Positions 12,201 to 22,514 of a stretch of DNA of 64,000 bases are shown one piece after another. Every line of letters starts with the position of its first letter. Within the stretch, counting starts at the first letter, position 1. The notes beneath the pieces are model-generated. The model was not told the origin of the DNA, made no database searches, and was given only the letters and a program-made list of their open reading frames with translations. The position numbers and the translations under genes are program-made. This DNA is from Micrasema longulum (Eukaryota; Arthropoda; Insecta; Trichoptera; Brachycentridae), in the NCBI GenBank assembly GCA_022494885.1, contig JAGVSM010001373.1, forward strand, positions 163,057 to 227,056. The letters run 5' to 3'.

Positions 12201-12417
12201 AAAATGGTAATAACGGGAATAAGGGAATTCAAAAAATTATTTACTGTTATTTTTATAGGTTTCTTGATATTTTTGCATACCTGTTTGGGTTTTCTTTACA
12301 AATAATTAAGTTGCATTGTGAATATATCAACTAGTTATATTCACAGAGCTTCTAGAGCTACAGGACGTTTAACTGGATATGTCGAACTACAGTATTAAAT
12401 TGTGTAAAAAAAATATA
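9255..12417. other. Mostly unassigned; GC-richer patch at 11590-12130
   Basis: Most of this is AT-rich without a matched repeat. A 103-codon plus-strand frame (10023-10334) has mixed composition but no domain I recognise. From about 11590 to 12130 the base composition shifts toward GC with frequent CGs and a TATA-like CTTTATAAAACC at 11763. Two overlapping minus-strand frames (11767-12069, 11897-12121) cover it; the longer starts with a hydrophobic stretch (CLYLLGVCCLAVGVGVAS) resembling a signal peptide. It could be a promoter or first exon of an unseen gene, or a decayed element. No call is made. Confidence 0.35.
12318..12344. repeat. 27-bp palindrome
   Basis: GTGAATATATCAACTAGTTA followed by TATTCAC forms a near-perfect inverted repeat around the centre CAACTAGTTG-like core. 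It lies about 100 bp upstream of the Tc1 relic. It may be the remains of a transposon end, but no partner arm was found. Confidence 0.5.
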
Positions 12418-12439
12418 AAGGCGCTGTAGCTTAGAGCGA

Positions 12440-13310
12440 ACAAAAATTCAGAGAAGACCTTTGGCTGATGATCGAATGCTGGAGCGATTATGCCCGCAGA
12501 ATCAATTTAGTGCAGGAGATGTAAGAACCGAGTGTATTAAGGCTGGTGGAGCTCCAGATAGCGTTCATACCATGCGTTGTAGACTCCGGGAATGTGGCTT
12601 TTAAGCAAGGAGGCTCGGAGAAACACAACTTTTGAAATAAAAAAATGCGTACTAATTGCTTAAAATTAATAAAAAATTGGACTCAAGTATATCGACCACG
12701 TTTTATTTACTACGATGAAAGAAAAATTGAATTCTTTGGCTGGGTGGAAATCAGTACGTGAGACAGAGATCTGGAGTACGATAAAGCGCTAAGCACCTTC
12801 GACTAACAGTGAAATATCTTGCCGGACAGATGAACCGCGGATGTTTTTCTTTTTACGGATTGAAACACTAAGAATTCATCAATACAAATATAAATTCTAC
12901 AATTTATTTTTATATTTAGAAGAATTTATTATTGTCAATTAAAATTGCATTGTTTACATGTTTCTGAGTGCATTTTGCAAGATGACTCTGCACCGTGTCA
13001 CCCCCCAAACAAGTTTTAAAAAATTCCCACTATATTTCTCGTTATCGATATACGTAAAAAAAAAATCAAAATAATTAGAAAATCAATGGGATTTCAATAT
13101 GGATTGGGTCGAAAAGAATCCCGTTAAAACACAATAAAGAACCTGTGACATATAATGGTGATGGAAATAAACTCGTCAAGGCTTTCGTCAACTAAAAACT
13201 TAAAACCAACTATTCTATGGTATTAATGAATATATGGAAAGTACAATGGAGTAAATTTGAATGAAGACATTTGATGTAAGACACCATAACAAATATACCG
13301 TTTATATTTT
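12440..13310 (+). pseudogene. Tc1/mariner-type transposase relic
   Basis: Tc1 transposases cut and paste their element at TA sites with an N-terminal paired-type DNA-binding region and a DDE/D catalytic domain. The opening frame RRPLADDRMLERLCPQNQFS leads through a helix-turn-helix-like VRTECIKAGGAPDSVHTMRC to RLRECGF, a stop, then ARR. A frame change gives NWTQVYRPRFIYYDERKIEF then FGW, the counterpart of the family's W..V.FSDESK.ELFG block with the catalytic D and adjacent E. Another shift gives VKYLAG..RGCFSFYG, matching the VWGCFS block. Stops and frameshifts are numerous. Downstream sequence to about 13310 is too decayed to follow. Terminal repeats were not found. Confidence 0.75.
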
Positions 13311-13364
13311 CTAAACTTTTTATTTATTTTTGACTAAATAATTTAAATCATGGTTATATTTTTT

Positions 13365-13495
13365 ATTTGTTTTTGGTGAGACTGTAAGAAATTGCTTGCG
13401 GCAATAAGTCCGAAATTTAACCGTGTATACCTTTGTTTCATTATTTTGTATTTCTTACATTGTATATATTATGGATAATAAAGATTATTTTTTTT
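13365..13495 (+). mobile_element. LINE 3' UTR fragment
   Basis: GGTGAGACTGTAAGAAATTG, CTTGCGGCAATAAGTCCG, a T-rich GTATACCTTTGTTTC segment and a final AATAAAGATTATTTTTTTT form a typical insect CR1/Jockey-like 3' tail. It resembles the AAATTGCC..GGCAATAAGCCCGCC tails at 3300-3360 and 47240-47275 but is a different lineage. No coding part remains. Confidence 0.6.
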
Positions 13496-13616
13496 AAAAG
13501 CTTCATTATTAGACTAATGACTATCTTAAGCAAATTATTTTAAACTTTCCGATAGAAGAATTCTAACGTAACTAATACTACTTTATAAAGTAATCAATTC
13601 ATTCGTTGATTGTCCA

Positions 13617-14075
13617 GGAGCTCAATCACAGATAACTATCGACATGCTAAAAAACGTGCTAAGTATTTGAGCGATCACCACGAACAATCATGAACACGCT
13701 GAAGTTAAAGCGGTCGCGTTGCAAAACGCCATAGATAAGTTCCGTATCCGTAGTCCGTGGTCAAACGTCAAATCAAAAAAGTCAACACGCGTGTAATCTC
13801 GTGCCGGTTTGTTATTTCGTTTTCAAGTTACAAACAATTACTATGGCGACTGCTTTTCTCAACATTTGGCTTGCCGACCGCCGGCTAAATGCAATACGGC
13901 ACTCGAGAAAGAAGGCGTGTGCGAGATTCAACCAATCCTCTTGAACTGACCGAAGTTGAATTTCGTTTTGCAACGCGACCGCTTTAACTTCAGCGTGTTC
14001 ATGATTGTTCGCGGTGATCGCTCAAATACTTAGCACGTTTTTTAGCATGTCGATAGTTATCTGTGATTGAGCTCC
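13617..14075. mobile_element. MITE with 112-bp near-identical inverted arms
   Basis: The left arm 13617-13728 (GGAGCTCAATCACAGATAAC…) is mirrored by 13964-14075 (…GTTATCTGTGATTGAGCTCC) with only a few differences, for example ATCACCACGAACAATC against the mirrored ATCACCGCGAACAATC. The centre (13729-13963) is unique and relatively GC-rich for this window. CAG lies directly outside the GAGCTC ends on both sides, a possible 3-bp target duplication. There is no transposase frame. Very similar arms suggest recent activity or gene conversion. Confidence 0.85.
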
Positions 14076-14511
14076 AGATTTGCTGGAGTTGGTGTTTCCG
14101 TGTTCCTGGTCGACATACCCGCCACAGATCTCCTTTCTGTTCTGCAAGTTCTAGGACCAGCTATCACGTGCAGTCGCCTATCCCTAGGCTCCACATATAT
14201 GGTAATCATTATGCGGACAAGGGTGATATATTTGGTTATGGACTTGATAGTTATAAAATGAGTCTCATTTCTTTTTTCTCTCGCAATATATTTCTTAAAC
14301 TTTTCTCTGTTTAAAAATCTTTTTCTTTTTTGCCTTTTCATATTTTGGTTACTTATGTCTATTTACTTGTTACTATTGTTATAATTATGCTATTTTATAT
14401 TTTTTTATTGTGTATTTATATATGTCCGTAGGTATTTTTTAATCTTCATACTTGTGTTCAATATATATATATATATTTTTTTTTTGACAATTCTTGTTGG
14501 AATTCCATTGT

Positions 14512-14675
14512 AATGATGTAATAACTTATATTTACATATAAGTTATTAATTTAAAAATACTTGGTACGCCAGTCTGAAAATGCCCATTAGAGGGTGAAAG
14601 CGCTAATTGGTCAAATAAATAAGTGGAAGTGTACCAAGTATTTTAGTATATGTAAATATAAGTTATTACATCATT
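14512..14675. mobile_element. TIR MITE with nested arm hairpin
   Basis: Left AATGATGTAATAACTTATAT..TTACATATA (14512-14540) is mirrored by the right arm at 14646-14674. A second inner pair, AAAATACTTGGTAC and GTACCAAGTATTTT, lies inside. The left arm also folds on itself (ATAACTTATATTTACATATAAGTTAT). The AT-rich flank just upstream carries a (TA)n/T-run at about 14460-14485. Non-autonomous; superfamily unknown. Confidence 0.75.
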
Positions 14676-15595
14676 ATTATGTTTAAGAGAATTTATGCCG
14701 TTTATGTAAAAATTAAAAAATAAATCTCAAAAATTCAATAATTTCCTTGCTGCTGCGCATTGAAGAGGTGATAAAAAACAACGGAGAGTCAAATAAATAT
14801 TAATAATTGATATTTTTCATTACAAGTAGATAAAATTATATGAAATTAAGAAAATTAAAAAGAAAAAACTAAGTTTTTTTCACAAAAAAACACATTTCTA
14901 TTAAAATCGACGGAATTTTTTTAAAAGTTATAAATTGATTTTATTTTAGTTTACCTTATTAAAACCCTATCACTTTATAATATGTCATAGAAAACAATAA
15001 ATAATATTAGAAATAAATTTCAAATAAATAATTTTTTTAGAGGTTAAAATATTTCCATGCTCGCTGGTGTAACAGAAAAATAGTATCATACGTAAGCGCT
15101 GCAAAAATAAATACACGACGGCGTTTGTTACGACCGAATTGACGAGAAATATTATTAGTTTTTCTAAGATTGAAATTGCCAAAGGACGATCAAATTAATA
15201 AAAAATAAAAAAAATCCGCGCCATTTTCGGCAGAATTTTATTTTTGGGAACGACACGTTCACGTCTTGTTCTCGTCAAATTGAGAAAGAGTCCTGGAACA
15301 AAACTTATTGTATTATATTGTACTGTTTATGTGAAAACGGCCTTTAATTCCCATACATCCTTATTTTGTCTCATATTTACAACTTTCCTTTTTAATAGGA
15401 TTTTTTAGAGACAGGGTTGTCCGCGGGCAGTGTCTTGTTTCTCATTTACTAACACTTTTTTTCTAACTAAAACACAATTGCTCCAAAAAAGAAATATTTA
15501 ATATGAAAGAACGACAAAATAATTTTAATTTTTTTTTTGTTTTTTTATAAATGTCGCCTTTAACTCTAGGCAAACCTATTTCGAAATAAAATACC
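14676..15595. other. AT-rich stretch with nothing assignable
   Basis: There are no inverted repeats or credible frames. The minus-strand frame at 14985-15182 looks like chance. The minus-strand frame at 15463-15702 is explained from 15596 onward by the RTE relic and below that by poly-A/T sequence. Confidence 0.35.
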
Positions 15596-15716
15596 ATCCC
15601 GCCGTATCCCCGTAAGGATGGGCAGAAAAGATAGAACGCCATATCACTCTGTCTCTGCATACAGATCTCGCGTCCTCTACATTCACACATCGTCTCATGC
15701 ACGAGCGCCGATTATT
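15596..15716 (-). mobile_element. RTE-type LINE 3' terminal relic
   Basis: The plus-strand text GCCGTATCCCCGTAAGGATG..GGCAGAAAAGATAGAACGCC aligns with 46605-46700, the end of the larger RTE element. On the minus strand the C-terminal pattern (CMxRCxNVExAR…CQDRxxWRSIxSAYPYG) can be read with one frameshift. Only about 120 bases remain. This is an independent older insertion of the same family. Confidence 0.75.
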
Positions 15717-16275
15717 CCAACTTTTGACACGTTGGAATATATATTATAAACATATATGTGTATAAACACCACTTTTCTTAACTTTCAATCTGACGATGGT
15801 GGTATTACCAAAGAGTGGTACAATCTGGAATAAAGGATATCACCGATCTTACAAAAATCAGAAGATAAGGACAGTGACAATGCTTCTGGGCGATTTGTTT
15901 ATTTCGCATGCATTACAAGTCTCGAGTTGGCAGGCGGTAGGCGGTACGTCCGATACTGAGGATGGTCACACGCCACATGAACCCGCCTGAAAGTGTTGGA
16001 GGATTACGAAAATGCTTTACCCGATGCACTAATAAACAGTCCCCCTTTTACTTGGTACGTTAAACGGCGCGGTGCCGGCGGCGACAGCGCTGTGGAGTCG
16101 TTTTGTATAACATTACGTCCGGCAACGACCCGCTGACCGCATTCCTGGGCTGACACTTGCACCGTGCTATGTGCTCTGTGCTCATCACAACAACTGACAG
16201 TTCGTGGGTTATCCAATGCCGTTTTTTCAAGGTTTGCTGAATTAGGCGTTCTTTGATTGATATATAAAAAGTTGT
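15717..16275. other. Unassigned; GC-richer segment at 15900-16220
   Basis: The segment 15900-16220 is richer in GC and CG than its flanks (GGCGCGGTGCCGGCGGCGAC). It is open on the minus strand at 16004-16216 and on the plus strand at 15796-15990. No family was recognised; it may be part of a decayed element. Confidence 0.3.
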
Positions 16276-16648
16276 ACAGGGCGTTCTTTAAACCCTGTCA
16301 CATCCGAAACCATTATGATCAGTATGGGCAAAAAGACATATAAGCATTTAAAAAAAAATTATTTAGAACAAATAATTTTTTTTTAAATAAAATATTTTTA
16401 AAAATTAATGGTGGCTCATTTCTGCAGGGGAGAAGCGAGGGGGGCGCGGCCGCGCTGTTGATGGTGTATCACACTACCCCTCCCCCTCGTTTCTCCCCTG
16501 CAGAAGTAAGCAACCATTTGTTTTTTTTAATATTTTATTTTTGTAAATATTATTCGTTCTAAAAAATTATTTAAATGTGCAGGAATGTCTTCTTGCTCAT
16601 ACTGATCATCGTGGTTTCGAATGTGATAGGGTTTAAAGAACACCATGT
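16276..16648. mobile_element. Full-length palindromic MITE with GC-rich centre
   Basis: The left end ACAGGGCGTTCTTTAAACCC, then TGTCACATCCGAAACCAT and GATCAGTATG, is mirrored by the right end ATAGGGTTTAAAGAACACC.. preceded by CATACTGATCATCGTGGTTT. Homology continues inward through the AT-rich part to GTTTCTCCCCTGCAGAAGT / CATTTCTGCAGGGGAGAAGC, giving arms of about 165 bp. The centre is GGGGCGCGGCCGCGCTGTTG. A (TA)n run of about 20 bases abuts the right end. No coding capacity. Confidence 0.85.
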
Positions 16649-16668
16649 ATATATATATATATATATAT
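16649..16668. repeat. (TA)n microsatellite
   Basis: About ten TA units directly follow the palindromic MITE. It could be an expanded TA target site, although this is inference. Confidence 0.8.
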
Positions 16669-17489
16669 TGTGCTAAGATTCTTGTCATCAGTACGTAACT
16701 TTTCATTTATTGACTATTTAATTTTCAATGATTTAAAATGTTCATATTTTCTATCACAATTTTTTAAATCGCTAGATTTCATGGAGGGGAAAAAGTTTTT
16801 TTCTCAGAAGTACGAATTCTAAAAACATGAGTATTTTCTTTAGACATTTGAGTTGCTGATTGTGAATTTATCATGTTTTTTTTTATTTAATTAAATTTTG
16901 GCACAAAAAACATTTTTATTTACTTGCCACTCAAATATTTTTTCCTTTTGTACTTAACATTTATTTATTTAATTTTATTAACATTGACAATTTAATTAAA
17001 CATTAACACAGAGTATTTAATTCACTCTCAATACGTTACAAAATATACGTAACAGATTTATTATACAGAAAAAAAAAGAAAAAAGAAGAAAAAAATTCAA
17101 ATCCAAATTACAATTTGGAGATTGCCTTCCTGGAGAAATCCCACGGTAAAGAAATATATGGATATTCAATGCGATACGACTGAACAACACAATTGCTCTA
17201 TCTACCGGTTTATTTTTATATGATAGAATTGGTTCAGCACTATGTAGCCATTTTGCTGGAATAAAAAAAATAAAAAAAAACTTTTGATACACATTTATAT
17301 ATAATCATAAAATGTATTATTATTATCATAACCATCGACGGGTTGTTTCTGCATCGTGGAAGGTACTCGTATAACAACCTGTGTTGCCTTTGTATACGAT
17401 CCGGGACAAATAGACCGAATTATTTCAGAATATCTGAATTATGTATTCGACCACCAATCAGTTTAAAAAAAATGAACAACCAAATGAAT
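16669..17489. other. AT-rich stretch with nothing assignable
   Basis: There are long A and T runs and short chance frames (minus strand 17017-17292 is low-complexity Phe/Ile/Leu). No repeat was matched. Confidence 0.35.
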
Positions 17490-17890
17490 ATTCCTTCTCC
17501 TCAACAATATTGGTAGCCCATCATTCCTAGTAAGAAGTCGGTCGGTAAAAGCCACGGGTAATATCCATACTCCCTGAGATACAGATAACGCAGATTTTTT
17601 TTCTGCACCCTCTATCCTTAACGGGGAACTAAATTCCAAGCGACTTCTTACCAAGGAATTATACCATGTTTTCAGAACCTTAATATCTGAAAAGGGAGTA
17701 ACCGCATAATGATATTATATGTAGATTGAATGATAACTTAGCGTTGAACAGCACTCCGAGATCACTGGACGTCGATGCTCTTTCGAGCTTGACTCCTTAT
17801 ATGATACAACGGAAACAAATTGTTTTGGACGCTCTTGTGTACGACTTGAAAAAACATTTAGAGACATTGAAGATATGAATTGAAAATGAA
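17490..17890 (-). pseudogene. LINE RT C-terminal relic (Jockey/CR1-type)
   Basis: The minus-strand text corresponds segment by segment to the better-preserved relic at 50735-51130. Examples are the block ending in ..DLGVVFDAR there and its equivalent at about 17740-17790 (ACTCCGAGATCACTGGACGT on plus), and the NSLVR…KK block near 17600-17660 with MVRSRLEFSSPLRI. The 3' words GCCCATCATTCCTAGTAAGA and GCCAAGCATTCCCAGTATGA are also equivalent. The frame is broken several times. Only the region downstream of the RT catalytic box is present. Confidence 0.7.
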
Positions 17891-18432
17891 AAACAATGAA
17901 AATGTGCGTCTTTATACCAGTAAGGTCGTATTTTGTAATTAATTCTTCTAATTTAAGGGGAGCATCTGCGAGGTCAGAATGTGAAATTAACATTAAAAAA
18001 AGTATTTTTGAGATTTTATGTAGGGGCGAAAGAAATAGTCCGAATCGTAATACAAAAGTTGATGAAAAACTGTGTAGCAAGAAAACGTTCACAATAAAGT
18101 CAAGAGAGTGGTTCCATTGTACGTTAACAGCTTTAAATATTTATTTGGAGCGGCAGCGGACAAAATTGACATGGTAATGGATACCTCTACCGCGGAGTGA
18201 CATTATAAAAATAAGGAACTTAAAAAGCATCATAAACTTTTTATATAAACGGCATTTTGTACATTACCTAAATTATAATAATTTTAAATTTTGGTATGTA
18301 TTACGTATGTATGTATACAATTCGACAAAGGCAAATGGAAATCAAGTTGAATTACCAGTATAAATTTTTAAATAGTAAAATTTCATTTGACTTCGACAAT
18401 CATCAGTAAATCTCTTACCGCCTCATTATATT

Positions 18433-18612
18433 GGCGGCCTCCGTGGTGGAGTGGTCAAGACGCTTGACTCACACACGGAAGGTTCCGGGTTCGATTCCCG
18501 GTGAGAACACAAAAATTAAAAATATGATTTTTCTCAAGCCTGGGTGCTCTGTGATGTAATTCACCAGTGTAATTGGGCCTCCTGCCCGTTGTGGTGCAAT
18601 AAAAAAAAATAT
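18433..18612 (+). mobile_element. tRNA-derived SINE, family A, copy 1
   Basis: The head GGCGGCCTCCGTGGTGGAGT..GGTCAAGACGC carries a box A, and GGTTCCGGGTTCGATTCCCG carries a perfect box B (about 18487-18497), so an internal Pol III promoter is recognisable. The body GAGAACACAAAAATTAAAAA..TTCTCAAGCCTGGGTG and the end GGCCTCCTGCCCGTTGTGGT lead into an A-tail. The 5' and 3' parts do not pair as a tRNA acceptor stem, so it is a SINE and not a tRNA gene. Related copies are at 30131-30312 and 54207-54352. Confidence 0.85.
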
Positions 18613-19199
18613 TTTAAAAAAATAATCGAGAGCCTGAAATGCTTTTAAAAACAAATCAGTAAAAATGCCATAAATAAACATGTAATTAATGGGTTAAAGT
18701 TAGTAAACAAACAAAATCAAACAAAATTGCCACAACATTTTTTGTAGAATCAGATAGTAATCGTTGTATTTTTTTTTAAAACGTACATAAAATATATCTA
18801 AAGTTAATTACTTACGTTTTTTTGTTTTGTTATAATTTTCCCGAAATTCTGTCTATTTAGGGCACTCGAATTACATAGAAATACGCGCGAGTTCTCCTAT
18901 ATTAGGTAAATAAAAGAATAGGTATTGTAGTTTATAGGAGGAAATTCAGTATATTGAAAACTGGCTTTCGGTGACGTGATTGAGTCAACAGTAAATATGT
19001 GTTGATGGAAAATGACGAACTTACTCGTGTGTTTTAAGCAAGTCACCTTGGAATGTATGTACACCATGAACTCTACGTTATCACAGGATTTATTAGGATA
19101 CCAAACGGAGAGTGGAAATAAAAAATGCAATAGAAAATTCTCGTAGTTATTAGGAAATAAATAAAATAATAAATTGCACGTCCGTTAGTAACACAGACA

Positions 19200-19440
19200 G
19201 TTTCGTAAGTGTGAACACCGCAAAATTAAATGGAAGTTTCCAAACAAGGGATAAAAAATATATAAGATAAGCAATGAGGAGAAAAACAGTGTCTGAAAAC
19301 TCAATGTACAAGGAATTAAAACTGTACAATGAGTTGCCTGAAGAAATAAAAGGAATAGAAAACCTTGAAATATTTTATTGGAAAATTATGATATAAAATT
19401 GTAATATTATAATAATATAAATAAATAAATATAAAATTTA
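19200..19440 (+). mobile_element. LINE C-terminal relic (Jockey/CR1-type)
   Basis: Around 19290-19395 the frame reads ENSMYKELKLYNELPEEIKG then IENLEIFYWKIMI and a stop. This is the very common YKGLKLYNELPxEIKxxxNLxxFKxKL ending of Jockey/CR1-like LINE proteins. Upstream residues (FQTRDKKYIR) fit the preceding N-T-R motif with damage. The 3' side becomes ATAAATAAATAAAT, a typical tail. Confidence 0.75.
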
Positions 19441-21730
19441 GATTGGATTTATCTATGACATAAAACAAAATTTAAAAAATGTATAATTACAAACCCGCCT
19501 ATTACTCCAGAGTCCCGAAAGGAAAATCTGTCAGCTAAGCACAAAGAAAATTAGACTAAATGATTTCTATGGAAAGCTAGTGCTAAGCGCTATGCAGTTT
19601 AATGAGGGAAGGAAGACGACAGAGTAGCTACCGTCAACGGTAGATTTATTTATGATCGAACCCCAGACCTCTCAATTAAAAGGGGCGTTTTTATGATCTG
19701 CCTCGTAAGACCCGATTTAATAATAAAAAATGAAAAAAAAAAAACTAAAATAGCAAAATATTTTTTCATGAATTTATCATTTAAGTGCGTTATTTTATTT
19801 TAAAAGCTGAATAAAACGTAGTTGTTGACCTTTCAAGTAATCCATGAATTTTTAAAAAATATCTTAAACAAATAAAAATTGAAACATAAATATTAAGATT
19901 GATGTAGTACTTCCAGAACTTGTCAACAAACACTTGGATACTTTAAACATTGTCGATAAATATTAAGTACTTATACATTTTATTTTATCACACGAAAAAA
20001 ACACCGCTCGCTCCTGTAGTCTTGTGGGCATATAATATACTGTTTTGATTTTAAATACTATAGGAACGAAAAAAAAATATCGGTTATCGATGGATCGATT
20101 TTATGTGCTTCGCTCTTAAATGAAATGAGTACACAAAAAAACATTCGAATACGTTTTATTTAGTCGACAGGATGAAAATAATCGGACAAAAAGCATTATA
20201 CCTATATTGCACTTAACACAAGTCACGTAATGCCTAATACGTATACGTTATATAATCTTTAGGAATTCTTATATTTAAATTAAAAAATATGCAGGTGTTA
20301 CATGTACAGGTAAATCGTAAAGGTCTCTGCATACAAAGGAATGATCCACAGAACATAGGATGTCGAGTACCTGGGTAAGCAGGTACTCATAGTCTGTAAG
20401 AACTTATAGGCCGTTTATACACCACAGCAAAAATCCACCCGGTCTGATAAAATAACATAGGGTGGATTTAACTTAGTCGTATTATGTTTTTTAATTGAAA
20501 TAAATAGCAGTTGGTGCATTTTACATATTAGTTGTAAATACACTAATATACATACATGTAAATAGAATTATGAGTAAAATATAGCATTTAAAACAAATTA
20601 TCACAAAACAGTTATTTACACATTAAGAAGTCTGAAAAGATAAACAGTATAAAAATTATATTAACAGTTTAAAAAATAAAATGGTAACATAAATAATTAG
20701 AACCTTAAAAAAAAACTAAGAAAAAAAATCATATAAATAAATTAAAACAATTTTTATTTATTAATATACACGGCACGTAGTGCGTTTTACATTACAAAAA
20801 ATACATATTGTGTAGAAATAAACACTTCAATACAGTAGATAAAAGAGGGAAAAAAATGCATAAAAAGTTTATATGTACATATTATATCACAATGGTTTCA
20901 TTCAATGAACATGCTAACACATTGTGTAAAAAAATAAAAAGTCATTATAAGGAATAAAAATAATAAAAAAAAGCATTAAAAGGAATATAAAAAAAAATAG
21001 CATTTGCTGAAGCAGCTTAGCAGGCAAGCCAACGTTCAGGCAGGACAACGTCTGTCGGGTCCACTAGTAGATAAATAAAAATAAAAAACAAAACATACGT
21101 TTACATATTCTTTTATTAAAAAAACAGTGTTTTTTTGGGCATTTGAATCCTTTGCCATCCTATGTCGCCGGCCGTGCTATTTGCATAGTATAATAGTTAC
21201 TCTATTGTACCTAGTAAGTATATTGAGATACAAACCACAATGCATAGTAAATAACGTAATAAAGAAATATCAGCAGTAAGTTGGAAAAAATTGTGAGCTT
21301 TCCAGAAGTACTTACTAATTAATAAAACATTTAATCGAGTAAACTGAAGAATAACGAGATCTAATTACGATTGCGATATATTAATGATTTATGAATTGTG
21401 TTGTTAATCAAATTGCACATGTATTGTACTTACCATAATGTGTTTGTCGAAAGGCGCCGCCGCGTCTGTCGACGCCACAAGGTGCCATAATGGTAAAAAA
21501 GCCCTTTTAAAATATTGATTCTCGATAAGAATTAAGCGCTTGTGAAACTGGGAATCCGGGTGCAATACTCGCCAGTTATGAAAATTCAAAGTTTGAGAAC
21601 GCGATTTTTATAGCATTTGCTTTTGATTTCTATCGAAGGTTTGCGGGTCTTTTATAATAATTGGGAAATATCATACTCGTATACTACGAATACAAATAAA
21701 AATATGTGAAACGGAATTAGAAAATTAACT
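19441..21730. other. AT-rich stretch; one conserved-looking motif near 21040
   Basis: There is no credible gene. At about 21000-21075 the minus strand reads CTAGTGGACCCGACAGACGT..TGTCCTGCCTGAACG, a motif I associate loosely with abundant lepidopteran repeats. The AT-rich, A-run-laden sequence from 20740 to 21000 may be its tail. I cannot name the family. Confidence 0.3.
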
Positions 21731-21736
21731 GTATTT

Positions 21737-22178
21737 TCAAAATTTATAAGAAACCTTCTCTATGATTGCCGAATGGAGCTTCTCGCTACCATCCGTGGCC
21801 CCGTTATAGGTACTGTCGGATATACAGATCTGGTGGCTTCCAAAAAGAATTTCAAGGCTTTTTAAAAGTTTTGTAATCATTTCGGCGAAATGATCATGTC
21901 CGATCAATTTAATCCCAGTCAGGGAAGAATTCACTTCCCTCTTTTTTCAATCCAATGAAGAACATATTATGTACGTCTGGATTACTTTCTTTCAGCACAA
22001 AGATGCTAAGGCTACCAGATTTTAGAGAGCTCCTTCGGGCAGCTTTTCTCGTTTGACAACGAGCAAATTTTCCGTGTATGAGGGCACCGCCAAGGAGACT
22101 TGTGTCCTCAGATGCGGTATGTGGTGGGCAAGCTGTATTTTCAAAATTGATATGGATTTTGTGGAAAAATGTTTTCAT
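21737..22178 (-). pseudogene. Unidentified repeated protein-coding relic, copy 1
   Basis: Two minus-strand frames are joined by a frameshift near 21915-21935. The upper one has EDTSLLGGALIHGKFA, RKAARRSSLKSGSLSIFVLK and PDVHNMFFIGLKK; the lower has SHQICISDSTYNGATDGSEK. The upper part is conserved at protein level in a second copy (33567-33772, minus strand), where the same frame also stays open over 60 codons. No catalytic motif known to me is visible. It may be the end of a transposon protein or a repeated gene fragment. I do not assign a function. Confidence 0.45.
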
Positions 22179-22514
22179 ACATAACTTTTAAAATCAAATT
22201 GTTTAAAATACCAAAACGCGACATGTTCGGCCTTGACAGTTGTGGTGTCAAGATTCGCGACGACGTTATATTTAATTTTAAACGGTCATAAACAAATTTC
22301 AACATTTATCTGAATCGTGACGTATTAGGGGCGTGGCCAATGCAATGTTCCGTTTTATGATAAAGTTAAAAACATTTTTTTATGCTACACAGTATTTCAT
22401 AAACCCTTATTAATTTAAAATTGTCAAAACAAAATATTATGGTATTTCTCTATTGTGATAAAATCTTTTCCGTTAAATTAAATATGATAAAACGGCAAAG
22501 TAATATATTGCAAC

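Noticed and set aside
18433..18510. Candidate tRNA gene from the perfect box B
   Set aside because: The 5' and 3' strands do not form an acceptor stem and the sequence continues into a repeated body and A-tail, so it is a SINE.
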